Assembly: GCA_000169355.1 (NCBI GenBank)
Contig: AAXX01000003.1
Location: forward strand, 1-64,000
DNA length: 64,000 nucleotides
Source: Flavobacteria bacterium BAL38
GTDB taxonomy: Bacteria > Bacteroidota > Bacteroidia > Flavobacteriales > Flavobacteriaceae
Reading direction: 5' to 3'
Every line of letters begins with the position of its first letter. Position 1 is the stretch's first letter. This document shows positions 53,986-62,168 of this stretch, in pieces. The translations under genes and the position numbers were made by a program. The notes beneath the pieces are model-generated. The model was not told the origin of the DNA and ran no database searches. It saw only the letters and a list, made by a program, of their open reading frames with translations.

Positions 53986-54525
53986 TTATTTAACAAGATG
54001 TTTCATGATAAAATCAACTCTATTTGCAACCGTATCTTTAGGAACTTCTCTTATAGAATAGCCATAACTTTTATAGGTTTCTATTAAATGTTCGTGAATT
54101 AAAACTGCTTGTTCGTAATTTTCATAACGTTCTGCATCACTAACATAAATTTCTTTCCATGGAGGTAAAACAAATATGGCCGTGTATTTGAATTCCTGAC
54201 AAGCTTTATCAAAAAACGAAGGGTAAGAGTCACCAATGTAATGCATGTATGCCAAAACATCTGGAATACCACGATCTAAAAAAACAATATTAGAAGATTC
54301 ATTTAAAGCTTCTTTGTACTGTCTTTTTCTGCCTTCTAAAAGCAATTCACTAAATAAAAGTGGTTTCTCAAGAAACAATTGTTCAATTCCTTGTTCCTGG
54401 GCTTCACGAATAACTTCGCGCGAAACTTCTGGATAACAAGTGTGTCCATTTTCTTTTAAAGCATCAATTAAAGTGGTTTTCCCAGAGCTTGGTCCACCTA
54501 TTAAAACCACAATTTCTTTATTCAT
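53986..54525 (-). CDS. AAA_28-type ATPase/kinase
   Basis: This 179-residue P-loop protein starts at ATG 54525 (MNKEIVVLIGG); the upstream extension is unlikely. Walker A is GGPSSGKTT. A Walker-B-like VFLDRGIPDVLAY and a final HEHLIETYKSYGY region follow. The family is similar to small nucleoside/nicotinamide-type kinases (AAA_28). It lies 38 bases upstream of recQ on the same strand. The substrate is not known. Confidence 0.8.
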   Translation of the reverse strand: MNKEIVVLIGGPSSGKTTLIDALKENGHTCYPEVSREVIREAQEQGIEQLFLEKPLLFSELLLEGRKRQYKEALNESSNIVFLDRGIPDVLAYMHYIGDSYPSFFDKACQEFKYTAIFVLPPWKEIYVSDAERYENYEQAVLIHEHLIETYKSYGYSIREVPKDTVANRVDFIMKHLVK

Positions 54526-54576
54526 ATCTGAAATTCTAAGGCGCAAAAGTAAGTTTTTTTAAAAATCTAATCAACT

Positions 54577-54758
54577 TTAAACCCAGAATCCGTATTAGAC
54601 TTCGTAGCGAAACTGAATTATTCAATAAAATCAAGAGCTCACGGACTATTTTTAGAGATGTAATACTAAAGTATATTGAATTTAAAAATGGGAGTAAGTT
54701 CTTGGTTTTGAAGAAGAATTTAGTTGGAGTAGATTTCTATTTCGGAATCTGGGTTAAA
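54577..54758. repeat. MITE-like element with inverted ends
   Basis: The gap between two divergent genes contains inverted ends. AACCCAGAATCCG at 54580-54592 pairs with CGGAATCTGGGTT at 54743-54755 (12 of 13 positions), and looser similarity extends about 30 bases inward. It encodes nothing. It resembles a short non-autonomous transposable element about 180 bases long. Confidence 0.55.
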
Positions 54759-54797
54759 TTTATAAGTTACTACAATATAATTCTGATTAGAAAAAAG

Positions 54798-54806
54798 TAT
54801 ATTTGC
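54798..54806 (+). promoter_or_regulatory. -7 promoter box of the DUF493 gene
   Basis: TATATTTGC matches the Bacteroidota -7 consensus and lies 15 bases before the first ATG of the DUF493 gene. The -33 box is not clear. Confidence 0.5.
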
Positions 54807-54820
54807 TTTTCCAATAAGAA

Positions 54821-55111
54821 ATGATGATGGATAAGAAAACAGAAGATTTTTACATTAGATTAAAAGAAGAGTTAACAAATTCAACCCTTTGGCCTTCAGA
54901 GTATTTGTATAAATTTATTATGCCTTCTAATGCGCATAGTATTGCAAAAGTAGAAGCTATATTTAACGATATGGGTGCGGTTATTACTACACAACAGTCT
55001 AAAACAGGTAAATTTACTAGTGTTTCTATCAGTGTAACGATGGTAAGTCCTCAAAGTGTGATAGATAAATACATTGCCGTTTCAGATATTGAAGGCATCA
55101 TTTCATTATAA
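54821..55111 (+). CDS. DUF493 (YbeD-like) family protein
   Basis: This 96-residue protein has the DUF493 pattern: a helix, then WPSEYLYKFIMPSNAHSIAKVEAIF and the strand SVSISVTMVSPQSVIDKY. The fold is ferredoxin-like and resembles ACT-type regulatory domains; the YbeD role in E. coli is unclear. Three successive ATG codons begin the frame, so the exact start could be 54821, 54824 or 54827. The DUF4290 gene and murA follow on the same strand. Confidence 0.85.
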   Translation: MMMDKKTEDFYIRLKEELTNSTLWPSEYLYKFIMPSNAHSIAKVEAIFNDMGAVITTQQSKTGKFTSVSISVTMVSPQSVIDKYIAVSDIEGIISL

Positions 55112-55118
55112 AATAAAC

Positions 55119-55820
55119 ATGCAAGAAGAAGTAAGTTATTTAGAATATAATTCAGAACGTTCACATTTGATTATTCCAGAATATGGAAGACATTTGCAGA
55201 AATTAATCGATCAAGCAACCGCAATTGAAAATCGTGAGGAACGAAACAAAGCGGCACGATACATTATTTCTGTAATGGGTTCTTTAAATCCGCATTTAAG
55301 AGATGTATTGGATTTTCAACATAAATTATGGGACCAGTTGTTTATCATGTCTGATTTTAATTTAGATGTCGATTCGCCTTATCCAATTCCATCAAAAGAT
55401 ATTTTATTTCAAAAACCAGATCGTTTAAAATATCCTCAGAATTTTCCAAAATATCGTTTTTATGGAAATAACATCAAATATATGATTGATGTTGCGAACA
55501 GTTGGGAAGAAAGCGATTTAAAAAACGCTTTGGTCTTAGTGATTGCTAATCATATGAAAAAGAGTTATTTAAGTTGGAATAAAGATACGGTTACAGACGA
55601 AATTATTTTTCAACACTTGTTTGAATTATCTGATGGAAAAATCGATTTAAAGAGCACAAAAGAAGAACTTTCGAACACACACGATTTAATGAAAGTGAAC
55701 AAGAAAGTTTCTAATAAAACACAATTTGGTCCTAGTAAAGTTGGAATTATCAAGAAAAACAACAATACAAAAGGACATTTGAATAAAAACAATCAAAATA
55801 AAAATACATTTAAAAAATAG
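55119..55820 (+). CDS. DUF4290 domain protein
   Basis: This 233-residue protein starts at ATG 55119 (MQEEVSYLEYNSERSHL), seven bases after the preceding stop. It contains the DUF4290 core YGRHLQKLIDQATAIENREERNKAARYIISVMGSLNPHLRD. A basic, Asn/Lys-rich low-complexity tail follows (about 175-233), which suggests nucleic-acid binding or disorder. It is conserved in Bacteroidota with unknown function and sits directly before murA (8 bases), so probably the same operon. Confidence 0.85.
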   Translation: MQEEVSYLEYNSERSHLIIPEYGRHLQKLIDQATAIENREERNKAARYIISVMGSLNPHLRDVLDFQHKLWDQLFIMSDFNLDVDSPYPIPSKDILFQKPDRLKYPQNFPKYRFYGNNIKYMIDVANSWEESDLKNALVLVIANHMKKSYLSWNKDTVTDEIIFQHLFELSDGKIDLKSTKEELSNTHDLMKVNKKVSNKTQFGPSKVGIIKKNNNTKGHLNKNNQNKNTFKK

Positions 55821-55828
55821 GCAGTTAC

Positions 55829-57139
55829 ATGGGAACATTTAAAATAGAAGGAGGAAAAGCTTTAAAAGGAGAAATAACACCACAAGGTGCAAAAAATGAA
55901 GCTTTACAAGTATTGTGTCCTGTTTTATTAACTTCTGAAAAAGTAAGAGTAACCAATATTCCTGATATTATTGATGTTAACAAATTGATTACACTTTTAG
56001 GTAATTTAGGAGTTAAAATTCAAAAAAACGGACCTGGCGATTACACGTTTCAAGCAGATGAAGTAAATGTAAATTATCTTAAAACGGAAGCTTTTAAAAA
56101 AGAAGGCGGAAGTTTAAGAGGTTCTATTATGATTGTTGGACCTTTATTAGCGCGTTTTGGTTGTGGTTATATTCCAAAACCTGGAGGAGATAAAATTGGG
56201 CGTCGTCGTTTAGATACGCACTTTGAAGGTTTTATTAACCTTGGAGCAAAATTCAGATACGAAAGAGAAGACCATTTCTACGGAGTGGAAATCGAAGGAA
56301 GATTAAAAGGTTCTTACATGTTGTTAGACGAAGCTTCAGTAACAGGAACAGCAAACATTGTAATGGCAGCTGTTTTAGCAGAAGGAACAACAACGATTTA
56401 TAACGCTGCTTGTGAGCCTTACTTACAACAATTGTGTAAAATGTTGAATTCTATGGGTGCGAAAATTACTGGCGTAGGTTCAAATTTATTAACGATTGAA
56501 GGAGTTGAAAGTTTAGGCGGATGCGAGCATAGAATTTTACCAGATATGGTAGAAATTGGTTCTTGGATTGGTCTTGCGGCAATGACACGAAGCGAAATAA
56601 CGATTAAAAATGTGAGTTGGGATAACTTAGGACAAATTCCAAACGTGTTTAGAAAATTAGGAATTACGTTAGAAAGAAAAGGCGAAGATATTTACATTCC
56701 AGCTCATAAAGAAGGTTATGAAATTAAAACCGATATTGATGGTTCTATTTTAACAGTTGCCGATGCTCCATGGCCAGGTTTTACACCTGATTTATTGAGT
56801 ATTGTTCTTGTCGTTTGTACACAAGCAAAAGGTGATGTTTTAATTCACCAAAAAATGTTTGAAAGCCGTTTGTTCTTCGTAGATAAATTAATTGACATGG
56901 GAGCCAAAATTATGTTGTGTGATCCGCACAGAGCCGTGGTTATGGGACATAATTTCCAATCGGAATTAAAAGCTACTACAATGAGTTCACCAGATATTAG
57001 AGCTGGAATTTCCTTATTAATTGCCGCTTTAACAGCAAAAGGAACTTCTACTATTCAAAATATCGAACAAATTGATAGAGGTTACGAGCGCATCGACGAA
57101 AGACTTCGTGCTATCGGAGCTAATATCGTAAGAGTATAA
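55829..57139 (+). CDS. murA: UDP-N-acetylglucosamine 1-carboxyvinyltransferase MurA
   Basis: This 436-residue enzyme adds enolpyruvyl from PEP to UDP-GlcNAc, the first committed step of peptidoglycan synthesis. It has the GAKNEALQ motif, GSIMIVGPLLARFG, and SPDIRAGISLLIAALTAKG near the end. At the active-site loop the usual PGGC is PGGD: Asp121 replaces the Cys that fosfomycin alkylates. Asp at this site keeps MurA active in other bacteria and makes it insensitive to fosfomycin, so intrinsic insensitivity is expected. It follows the DUF4290 gene by 8 bases. Confidence 0.96.
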   Translation: MGTFKIEGGKALKGEITPQGAKNEALQVLCPVLLTSEKVRVTNIPDIIDVNKLITLLGNLGVKIQKNGPGDYTFQADEVNVNYLKTEAFKKEGGSLRGSIMIVGPLLARFGCGYIPKPGGDKIGRRRLDTHFEGFINLGAKFRYEREDHFYGVEIEGRLKGSYMLLDEASVTGTANIVMAAVLAEGTTTIYNAACEPYLQQLCKMLNSMGAKITGVGSNLLTIEGVESLGGCEHRILPDMVEIGSWIGLAAMTRSEITIKNVSWDNLGQIPNVFRKLGITLERKGEDIYIPAHKEGYEIKTDIDGSILTVADAPWPGFTPDLLSIVLVVCTQAKGDVLIHQKMFESRLFFVDKLIDMGAKIMLCDPHRAVVMGHNFQSELKATTMSSPDIRAGISLLIAALTAKGTSTIQNIEQIDRGYERIDERLRAIGANIVRV

Positions 57140-57149
57140 TATTAGTTTT

Positions 57150-57193
57150 CAGTTTTCAGTTACAGTAAGCAGTTTTACTGTGACTGAAAACTG
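57150..57193. repeat. Hairpin of CAGTTTTCAGT repeats
   Basis: A 20-base arm beginning CAGTTTTCAGT pairs at 18 of 20 positions with its inverted copy around a short loop. It lies between murA and the TSUP gene and may terminate murA, although T follows poorly. Short related direct repeats flank it. Confidence 0.65.
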
Positions 57194-57210
57194 AGACTGA
57201 AAGCTGTAGT

Positions 57211-57972
57211 ATGGAGACTTACATCATCATTTTTCTTTGCATTGCTTCCTTCATAGCTGGTTTTATTGATGCTATTGTGGGTGGCGGTGGTTTAATTCAA
57301 ACTCCAGCAGCTTTAATATTGTTACCAAATGTATCTGTTGCTTCTATTATTGGAACACTCAAAATTCCGGGGTTTAGCGGAACAAGTATGGCAACCTATC
57401 ATTATTTAAAATCTGCAAAAGTCAATTGGAAGTTATTTATTGTAATGGCAATTGTTTCTTTTATTTTTGCTTATTTAGGCTCGAGTTTACTTAACGTTAT
57501 GCAAAACGATTTCATGAAACCCTTGCTTTTTGTGATTTTGATTTTGTTATTACTTTATACCTATTTCAAAAAAGATTTTGGCCAATTTCAAATTGATAAA
57601 TTAACCACTAAGCAAACCTATATTTACGGAAGTGTAATTTGTGTTTTTTTAGGTTTTTATGATGGTTTTATTGGTCCAGGAACTGGAAGTTTACTAATCA
57701 TGGCGTTTATTGCTATTCTGGGTTTCGACTTTTTAAAAGCCAATATCTACGCAAAATTAGTCAACTTGGCAACCAATATAGGCTCCATTACTTTATTCGT
57801 CTTAAAAGGAAAAATTATTTGGACGATTGCTATTCCAATGGCAATTTGTAATGTTACAGGCTCGTGGTTAGGTGCCAAGTTAGCTATTTCTAAAGGAAAC
57901 GGATTTATTCGAATCTTCTTTTTAATTGTGGTTGGATTAGCATTGTTGCGTTTTGGATATGATGTGTTTTGA
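57211..57972 (+). CDS. TSUP (TauE/SafE) family membrane transporter
   Basis: This 253-residue protein has about eight hydrophobic helices in two repeats, with the family motif FIDAIVGGGGLIQTPA in the first repeat and YDGFIGPGTGSLLIMA in the second. TSUP proteins move sulfur-containing or organic anions such as sulfite or sulfoacetate across the inner membrane. The substrate is unknown. Its last bases are duplicated 580 bases downstream, flanking the toxin-antitoxin pair that follows. Confidence 0.87.
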   Translation: METYIIIFLCIASFIAGFIDAIVGGGGLIQTPAALILLPNVSVASIIGTLKIPGFSGTSMATYHYLKSAKVNWKLFIVMAIVSFIFAYLGSSLLNVMQNDFMKPLLFVILILLLLYTYFKKDFGQFQIDKLTTKQTYIYGSVICVFLGFYDGFIGPGTGSLLIMAFIAILGFDFLKANIYAKLVNLATNIGSITLFVLKGKIIWTIAIPMAICNVTGSWLGAKLAISKGNGFIRIFFLIVVGLALLRFGYDVF

Positions 57973-57981
57973 AATAAAAAA
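57951..57981. repeat. Direct repeat, left copy, flanking the YafQ-type TA pair
   Basis: TTTTGGATATGATGTGTTTT followed by GAAATAAAAAA covers the end of the TSUP gene. A nearly identical copy with one extra T lies at 58533-58565 after the toxin gene. Confidence 0.85.
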
Positions 57982-58020
57982 TCAATTGATAATCTATTTA
58001 TTTAACTAGCACGATTTTTG

Positions 58021-58028
58021 TATCTTTG
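58021..58028 (+). promoter_or_regulatory. -7 promoter box of the toxin-antitoxin operon
   Basis: TATCTTTG matches TAnnTTTG and lies 18 bases before the antitoxin start at 58047. No clear -33 box. Confidence 0.5.
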
Positions 58029-58046
58029 TATTTAAATACTATAATC

Positions 58047-58232
58047 ATGGCAGAAATAACATTAAAATTCGATGCAAGAAACCCAATTGCAAAAAAAACG
58101 ATAGACTATGTTCTTTCACTTGGAGTTTTTAAAAAAGTTTCAGGCTTAGATCAAGCAATTGAAGATGAGAAGAAAGGTAAAGTGAAAAAATATAAAAATA
58201 GCGAAGATTTGTTCAAAAAAGTATTGGGTTAA
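58047..58232 (+). CDS. Antitoxin of a YafQ/RelE-type pair
   Basis: This 61-residue protein starts at ATG 58047 (MAEITLKFDARN). It begins with a beta-strand-like segment, followed by a helix and a basic Lys-rich tail that would bind the toxin. The stop TAA overlaps the toxin ATG by one base, the usual coupling of antitoxin and toxin. It presumably neutralises the downstream toxin and represses the operon. I assign its role mainly from its position. Confidence 0.75.
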   Translation: MAEITLKFDARNPIAKKTIDYVLSLGVFKKVSGLDQAIEDEKKGKVKKYKNSEDLFKKVLG

Positions 58233-58504
58233 TGTATACTATAACTACAACTAATAAATTTGACAAAAGTTTAAAGCTTTGTAAAAAGAGAAATTATGAT
58301 TTGTCTTTATTAAAAGTTGTTATCGATTTACTTCAAAAAGACGGTAAGCTTCCTCAAAAATATAAATCGCATAAATTATCCGGAAACTATAAGGATTGTT
58401 GGGAATGCCATATAAAACCAGATTGGCTTTTAGTTTGGAAACAAAACGATACGGAACTCATTTTACTTCTTCTTGACACAGGTACGCATAGCGACTTGTT
58501 TTAG
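58232..58504 (+). CDS. YafQ-family mRNA interferase toxin
   Basis: This 90-residue RelE-superfamily toxin has the YafQ pattern: KFDKSLKLCKKRNYDLSLLKVVIDLL, KSHKLSGNYKDCWECHIKPDWLLVW and LLLLDTGTHSDLF. The conserved His/Asp near HIKPDW and the C-terminal GTHSDLF are the family's catalytic region. It would cleave ribosome-bound mRNA when freed from its antitoxin. The pair lies between direct repeats of the TSUP gene end, suggesting insertion. Confidence 0.88.
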   Translation: MYTITTTNKFDKSLKLCKKRNYDLSLLKVVIDLLQKDGKLPQKYKSHKLSGNYKDCWECHIKPDWLLVWKQNDTELILLLLDTGTHSDLF

Positions 58505-58532
58505 TTTTTCCGAATTTTTAAAATTGCATTTG

Positions 58533-58565
58533 TTTTGGATATGATGTGTTTTTGAAATAAAAAAA
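58533..58565. repeat. Direct repeat, right copy, flanking the YafQ-type TA pair
   Basis: This is the second copy of the sequence at the end of the TSUP gene (57951-57981), with one extra T and one or two more changes upstream. The two copies bracket the 550-base toxin-antitoxin cassette. Confidence 0.85.
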
Positions 58566-58833
58566 GCACTTCTATCAAAATTTCATGGTTTTAATTACAG
58601 TTGATTCATTACACATTTTATCATTCCGTTCAACTAGAAAGTTTAAAATAAACTGTTCGATTCCCGCTCTGGGTCGAGAACGGTAGAAACCTAATTTTAA
58701 TTACCACAACTATAATTTGTTGTAATATACCCAAAGGATAAAATTGAATTTAGAATAAGAAGTATCTAATTAAAGTAATGAGTAAAGCACACTAATAAAA
58801 AAAGACAATTCGTTTAGAAATGTCTTTAATAAT
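58566..58833. other. Gene-less stretch between two TA modules
   Basis: This stretch contains a short imperfect inverted sequence around 58650-58683 (GTTCGA, then TCGAGAAC) but no coding frame, RNA gene or terminator that I can support. Confidence 0.4.
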
Positions 58834-59130
58834 TTATAACCAATGTTTGTTAGGATTTTGATGAGTTGAAAGCACAGCGTATATATGAACTGTTTTGTTA
58901 GGGATATCAACAGTAAAATGAACCATATACCTGAATGTTTTCAATGGTAAACAATGAATGTTCTTGTATCTTAATTGGAACTCTGGATTACTTTGTAAGG
59001 TTTTTAAAAGAGCTTTGTATTCTTTTAAGAATTTACTGCCATATCCTTTTCTTCTTGAAGTTAAGAAATCACGAGCTTCTTTCAAATCATTGGCAACTCT
59101 CGGGTCAGCAACTATTTGGTACTTAATCAT
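58834..59130 (-). CDS. RelE/ParE-family toxin
   Basis: This 98-residue protein has the ParE/RelE layout: YQIVADPRVANDLKEARDFLTSRRKGYGSKFLKEY, then FQLRYKNIHCLPLKTFRYMVHFTVD and VHIYAVLSTHQNPNKHW. It lies two bases downstream of its antitoxin gene. ParE members poison gyrase and RelE members cleave mRNA; the sequence looks closer to the ParE branch. It is probably co-transcribed with the antitoxin. Confidence 0.87.
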   Translation of the reverse strand: MIKYQIVADPRVANDLKEARDFLTSRRKGYGSKFLKEYKALLKTLQSNPEFQLRYKNIHCLPLKTFRYMVHFTVDIPNKTVHIYAVLSTHQNPNKHWL

Positions 59131-59132
59131 AG

Positions 59133-59351
59133 TTAGCCTTCTAATTCTTCTATCATTTTAAAAGCATCAACAGGAGATTCTTGACTTTCAATGCGTTGTA
59201 ATACAACATCTTTGTGCCACTGAGGCACATCTTGACTTTCTTGGGAGTATTTAAATGCAAGAAAATCAATGTATTTTTCCACTTCTTCTACCAAAGTATC
59301 AGGTAAATTTTTGAGTTTAATATTTACGTGTTTTATTGCTGATGTTGTCAT
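59133..59351 (-). CDS. Antitoxin, DUF2281-like
   Basis: This 72-residue protein has a N-terminal segment VNIKLKNLPDTLVEEVEKYIDFLAFK that resembles the DUF2281/addiction-module antitoxin pattern, and an acidic C-terminal part (SPVDAFKMIEELEG) that would wrap the toxin. It is the first gene of the pair and overlaps nothing. It is the second TA system within 1.3 kb. Confidence 0.8.
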   Translation of the reverse strand: MTTSAIKHVNIKLKNLPDTLVEEVEKYIDFLAFKYSQESQDVPQWHKDVVLQRIESQESPVDAFKMIEELEG

Positions 59352-59425
59352 AATAAATTAGAATTTCAATATACAAATATAATAAATATTCAATTCAACT
59401 TCCTCTAATTAAATAACTTTAAGAT

Positions 59426-61891
59426 TTAAAACTTCAACCCAAACATCACACCATCTCCTTGATAACCATTTTGATAGCTTCTAACATAATCAACACGTAA
59501 GAATCTGAATTTACCAAAACCTATATTATCAAACCCAACAGTAAATTCTTGATACGGTTTCATGTTTGGAATGTTCAACTGATGAAATCCTCCAATTAAA
59601 TTCCATTGTAATTTATTTAACAACGGAATTTTGTTCATAATAAAACCTTTAAAATTATGTTCAATATGGGTTTCTAAATAAGCATCATTTGTAGAATGAC
59701 TATAATAAGGTAGTAAATTAAATGAGTTTAATGAATTATTCATCAAATTTACATGTGTTTGATTTCCGTTAAAATGTTTGTAGTCTACAAACGAAATGTT
59801 CTCGGCATTAAAGAATTTTCCGGCTTTAAAGCGTAAACCAAAATCGCCTTTATTTCCTATTGTTTTGTTATAAGATATTGTTCCGCTAATTAAATCATAA
59901 TGATAGTTGCTGTTAGAAGCGCCAAATGCTTTTTCATAATAAAAAGTCAATATTGGATAATCATCGTTTTGAATATTTATTTTTCCGTTAGGACGTGAAA
60001 TGTATTTTTGTCCAAATCGAATACGTGTTCCTAAACTTGCCTTTATAATATGATGCTTTTCAAACGGAACAGAAGTATAATTATCAGGTTGCAACGGATC
60101 ATTAGAAAAATACAAATCATCGTTTTTAATAAAGGTATAATCTGTAGTATTAAATAAAGCCCTACGATTTTCATAAAGTAATTTTCCAGAAGCATAAATG
60201 CCGTTTACTACTTCTCTTCCATAGTTAATTTCTGCAAATTCTTTATTGTACAATTTCATATAATTGTTTTTAAAGAATAAAGTTGCTACCGAATTCACTA
60301 AATTACTAATTGGCTCACTCGGATTGAACTGACTAATTGCACTTCCACCATTTAAACTAATATACGCATTGTTTCGGTTGTTGAATCGATGGTAGAAATT
60401 TCCTTTCACACGAAGTCTATCTTCAGAAAAACCATAATTAAAGGTAGATGAAATCGAGGTGAATTTTCCTGTTTCTTCATTCCATTTTCTATAGGAGAAC
60501 CCACTGTCTAAATTGTATCCTTGAACCGTATTATAACTTAGAGAACCCAAATTGGTGAGTCCTTGATAGTTAAAATTCCAATTGTTAAACGAATTTTTAT
60601 AGTTATATCCTGTAATAATTTTAAGTAATTTGAATTTATTTCCTTTAGCATCTATCGAGTCTAAATACACTTGTGACTTTCTAATGGTCTGGATACTATC
60701 TTTCTTAATGTAATTAGTAGATTCTTCCGTAGTTAATGGAACAGGTCTAAATTCATTCCAAAAAGTAGCTTCTTTCTTGTTAGCGTTTTCAGCAAATGAA
60801 ACTATTTCTTTTCCAAAGGTTTTTTTCTCAAACGCATCTTTAAAATTATAATTAGTAAATACATGTGTAAACTTACCAGTAAATTTCATTCCGAAAATTC
60901 CGGCCTGAAAATCTAACGTTTGAATATTTTTTGCCCAAATTTTATTTTCGCTATTGTAACTAAAATTTTGAGTTAGTTTCATGTTCTCTAATATAGGTTG
61001 TTGCATTCGATATCCTTTTATATCCAAATCAATACCATAAATAGCCCACGAATCTTCTACTATATAAATGTAACCTTCAAAAACAGGTTCTTTGTCGCGT
61101 TTTGTAATAACCTGTATTTTATTAATTAATTGGTTTTTATCGTCGTAAAATGTGCTTTCTAATTTGTATTTATAATAATTAAAAGCGTTATCTGCAATTG
61201 GAGAAATCATATTAATTCCAAAACCAACATAATTCTCATAAAAGTCATAATTTGTATTTAAAGCCGTATTGTAACTAAAGCCATTATCGTCACCAGCAAT
61301 TTTAGATGCAATGATTTCTTCTTTTAAATTATCTGGTTTTTGAAACTTTATTTTAGATACGGTTTCCGATTGGTAAATAATACCACTTCGGGTAGAATCT
61401 AAGTTACCTTCTAAATCACCAATTTCAACTCCCATAAATTTCTTAGGAATGTCTTTTGCTTTAAAAACACCTCTCGAATAAAAATCGGCTTCAAACTTAT
61501 CTGTTTTTGCAGCGTTTTTCTTTTTTTCTTTAATGGAATTTCTAATTATTTCATTGGCAGGATTTTCATTATTGACCACAACTACTTCTTTTAGCTGAAA
61601 ATCTTCTTCAATTAAAACGACATCAAATTGATATGGGAATTGCGAAATATTTAGAATTTGTTTTTGTGTTTTATAACCTAAATATTGAAAAATTAAAGGA
61701 ACATTACTTTTTTCAGTTATGCTTAATTCATATTTACCTAATTCGTTTGAAGTTGTACCTATATAGGTGTTCTCTATATAAATATTTACAAACGGTAATG
61801 GGTTGCCGTCTTTGTCTTTAACGGTTCCTTTTATTTGCGAAAAAGAGATGGAAGCAATAAATAATAATAGTAGGGTAATTTGTTGTTTCAT
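59426..61891 (-). CDS. DUF5686/carboxypeptidase-regulatory-domain outer-membrane protein
   Basis: This 821-residue protein begins at ATG 61891 (MKQQITLLLLF); the longer frame upstream is only repeat sequence. It has a signal peptide (about 1-19) and a carboxypeptidase regulatory-like beta domain (about 20-105, IKGTVKDKDGNPLPFVNIYIENT). A long beta-barrel-type DUF5686 region follows, ending in an aromatic residue (MFGLKF), as outer-membrane barrels do. DUF5686 proteins are common in Bacteroidota and resemble TonB-dependent receptors without a plug. The ligand is unknown. Confidence 0.85.
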   Translation of the reverse strand: MKQQITLLLLFIASISFSQIKGTVKDKDGNPLPFVNIYIENTYIGTTSNELGKYELSITEKSNVPLIFQYLGYKTQKQILNISQFPYQFDVVLIEEDFQLKEVVVVNNENPANEIIRNSIKEKKKNAAKTDKFEADFYSRGVFKAKDIPKKFMGVEIGDLEGNLDSTRSGIIYQSETVSKIKFQKPDNLKEEIIASKIAGDDNGFSYNTALNTNYDFYENYVGFGINMISPIADNAFNYYKYKLESTFYDDKNQLINKIQVITKRDKEPVFEGYIYIVEDSWAIYGIDLDIKGYRMQQPILENMKLTQNFSYNSENKIWAKNIQTLDFQAGIFGMKFTGKFTHVFTNYNFKDAFEKKTFGKEIVSFAENANKKEATFWNEFRPVPLTTEESTNYIKKDSIQTIRKSQVYLDSIDAKGNKFKLLKIITGYNYKNSFNNWNFNYQGLTNLGSLSYNTVQGYNLDSGFSYRKWNEETGKFTSISSTFNYGFSEDRLRVKGNFYHRFNNRNNAYISLNGGSAISQFNPSEPISNLVNSVATLFFKNNYMKLYNKEFAEINYGREVVNGIYASGKLLYENRRALFNTTDYTFIKNDDLYFSNDPLQPDNYTSVPFEKHHIIKASLGTRIRFGQKYISRPNGKINIQNDDYPILTFYYEKAFGASNSNYHYDLISGTISYNKTIGNKGDFGLRFKAGKFFNAENISFVDYKHFNGNQTHVNLMNNSLNSFNLLPYYSHSTNDAYLETHIEHNFKGFIMNKIPLLNKLQWNLIGGFHQLNIPNMKPYQEFTVGFDNIGFGKFRFLRVDYVRSYQNGYQGDGVMFGLKF

Positions 61892-61904
61892 GTTGTTTGT
61901 TTTT

Positions 61905-62154
61905 TTACACCGAGCTACGCAGAGCTTTTTTTTGATAATCTTTGTCTTTATAGAGCTACACAGAGTCGGAAGCTTCGGACGTTTCACTTGTTTTTTACAC
62001 AGAGCTACACAGAGCTTTTTTTGATTTTCTTTGTCTTGAGAGAGCTACACCGAGGCGTTTCACTTATTTTTTACACCGAGCTACATAGAGCTTTTTTGAT
62101 TTTTTTTGTCTTTAGAGAGCTACACCGAGTCCAAAGCTTACACTTTAGACGTTT
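61905..62154. repeat. Three-unit CACAGAG repeat array, left of the GxxExxY gene
   Basis: Three units of about 75-90 bases start at 61905, 61995 and 62071. Each reads TTACAC(A/C)GAGCTAC with CAGAG, a T-rich spacer, then GAGCTACAC(A/C)GAG and, in two units, CGTTTCACTT. The same unit occurs at 9674. The orientation is opposite to the array on the other side of the GxxExxY gene. Confidence 0.85.
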
Positions 62155-62168
62155 TGTGATAATTATTG

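Noticed and set aside
58640-58690. GTTCGA...TCGAGAAC inverted sequence as a terminator.
   Set aside because: The arms are short and mismatched, with no T run, and neither neighbouring operon ends close to it.
61892-61987. N-terminal extension of the DUF5686 protein up to 61987.
   Set aside because: The added residues translate the CACAGAG repeats, and a normal signal peptide begins at the ATG at 61891.
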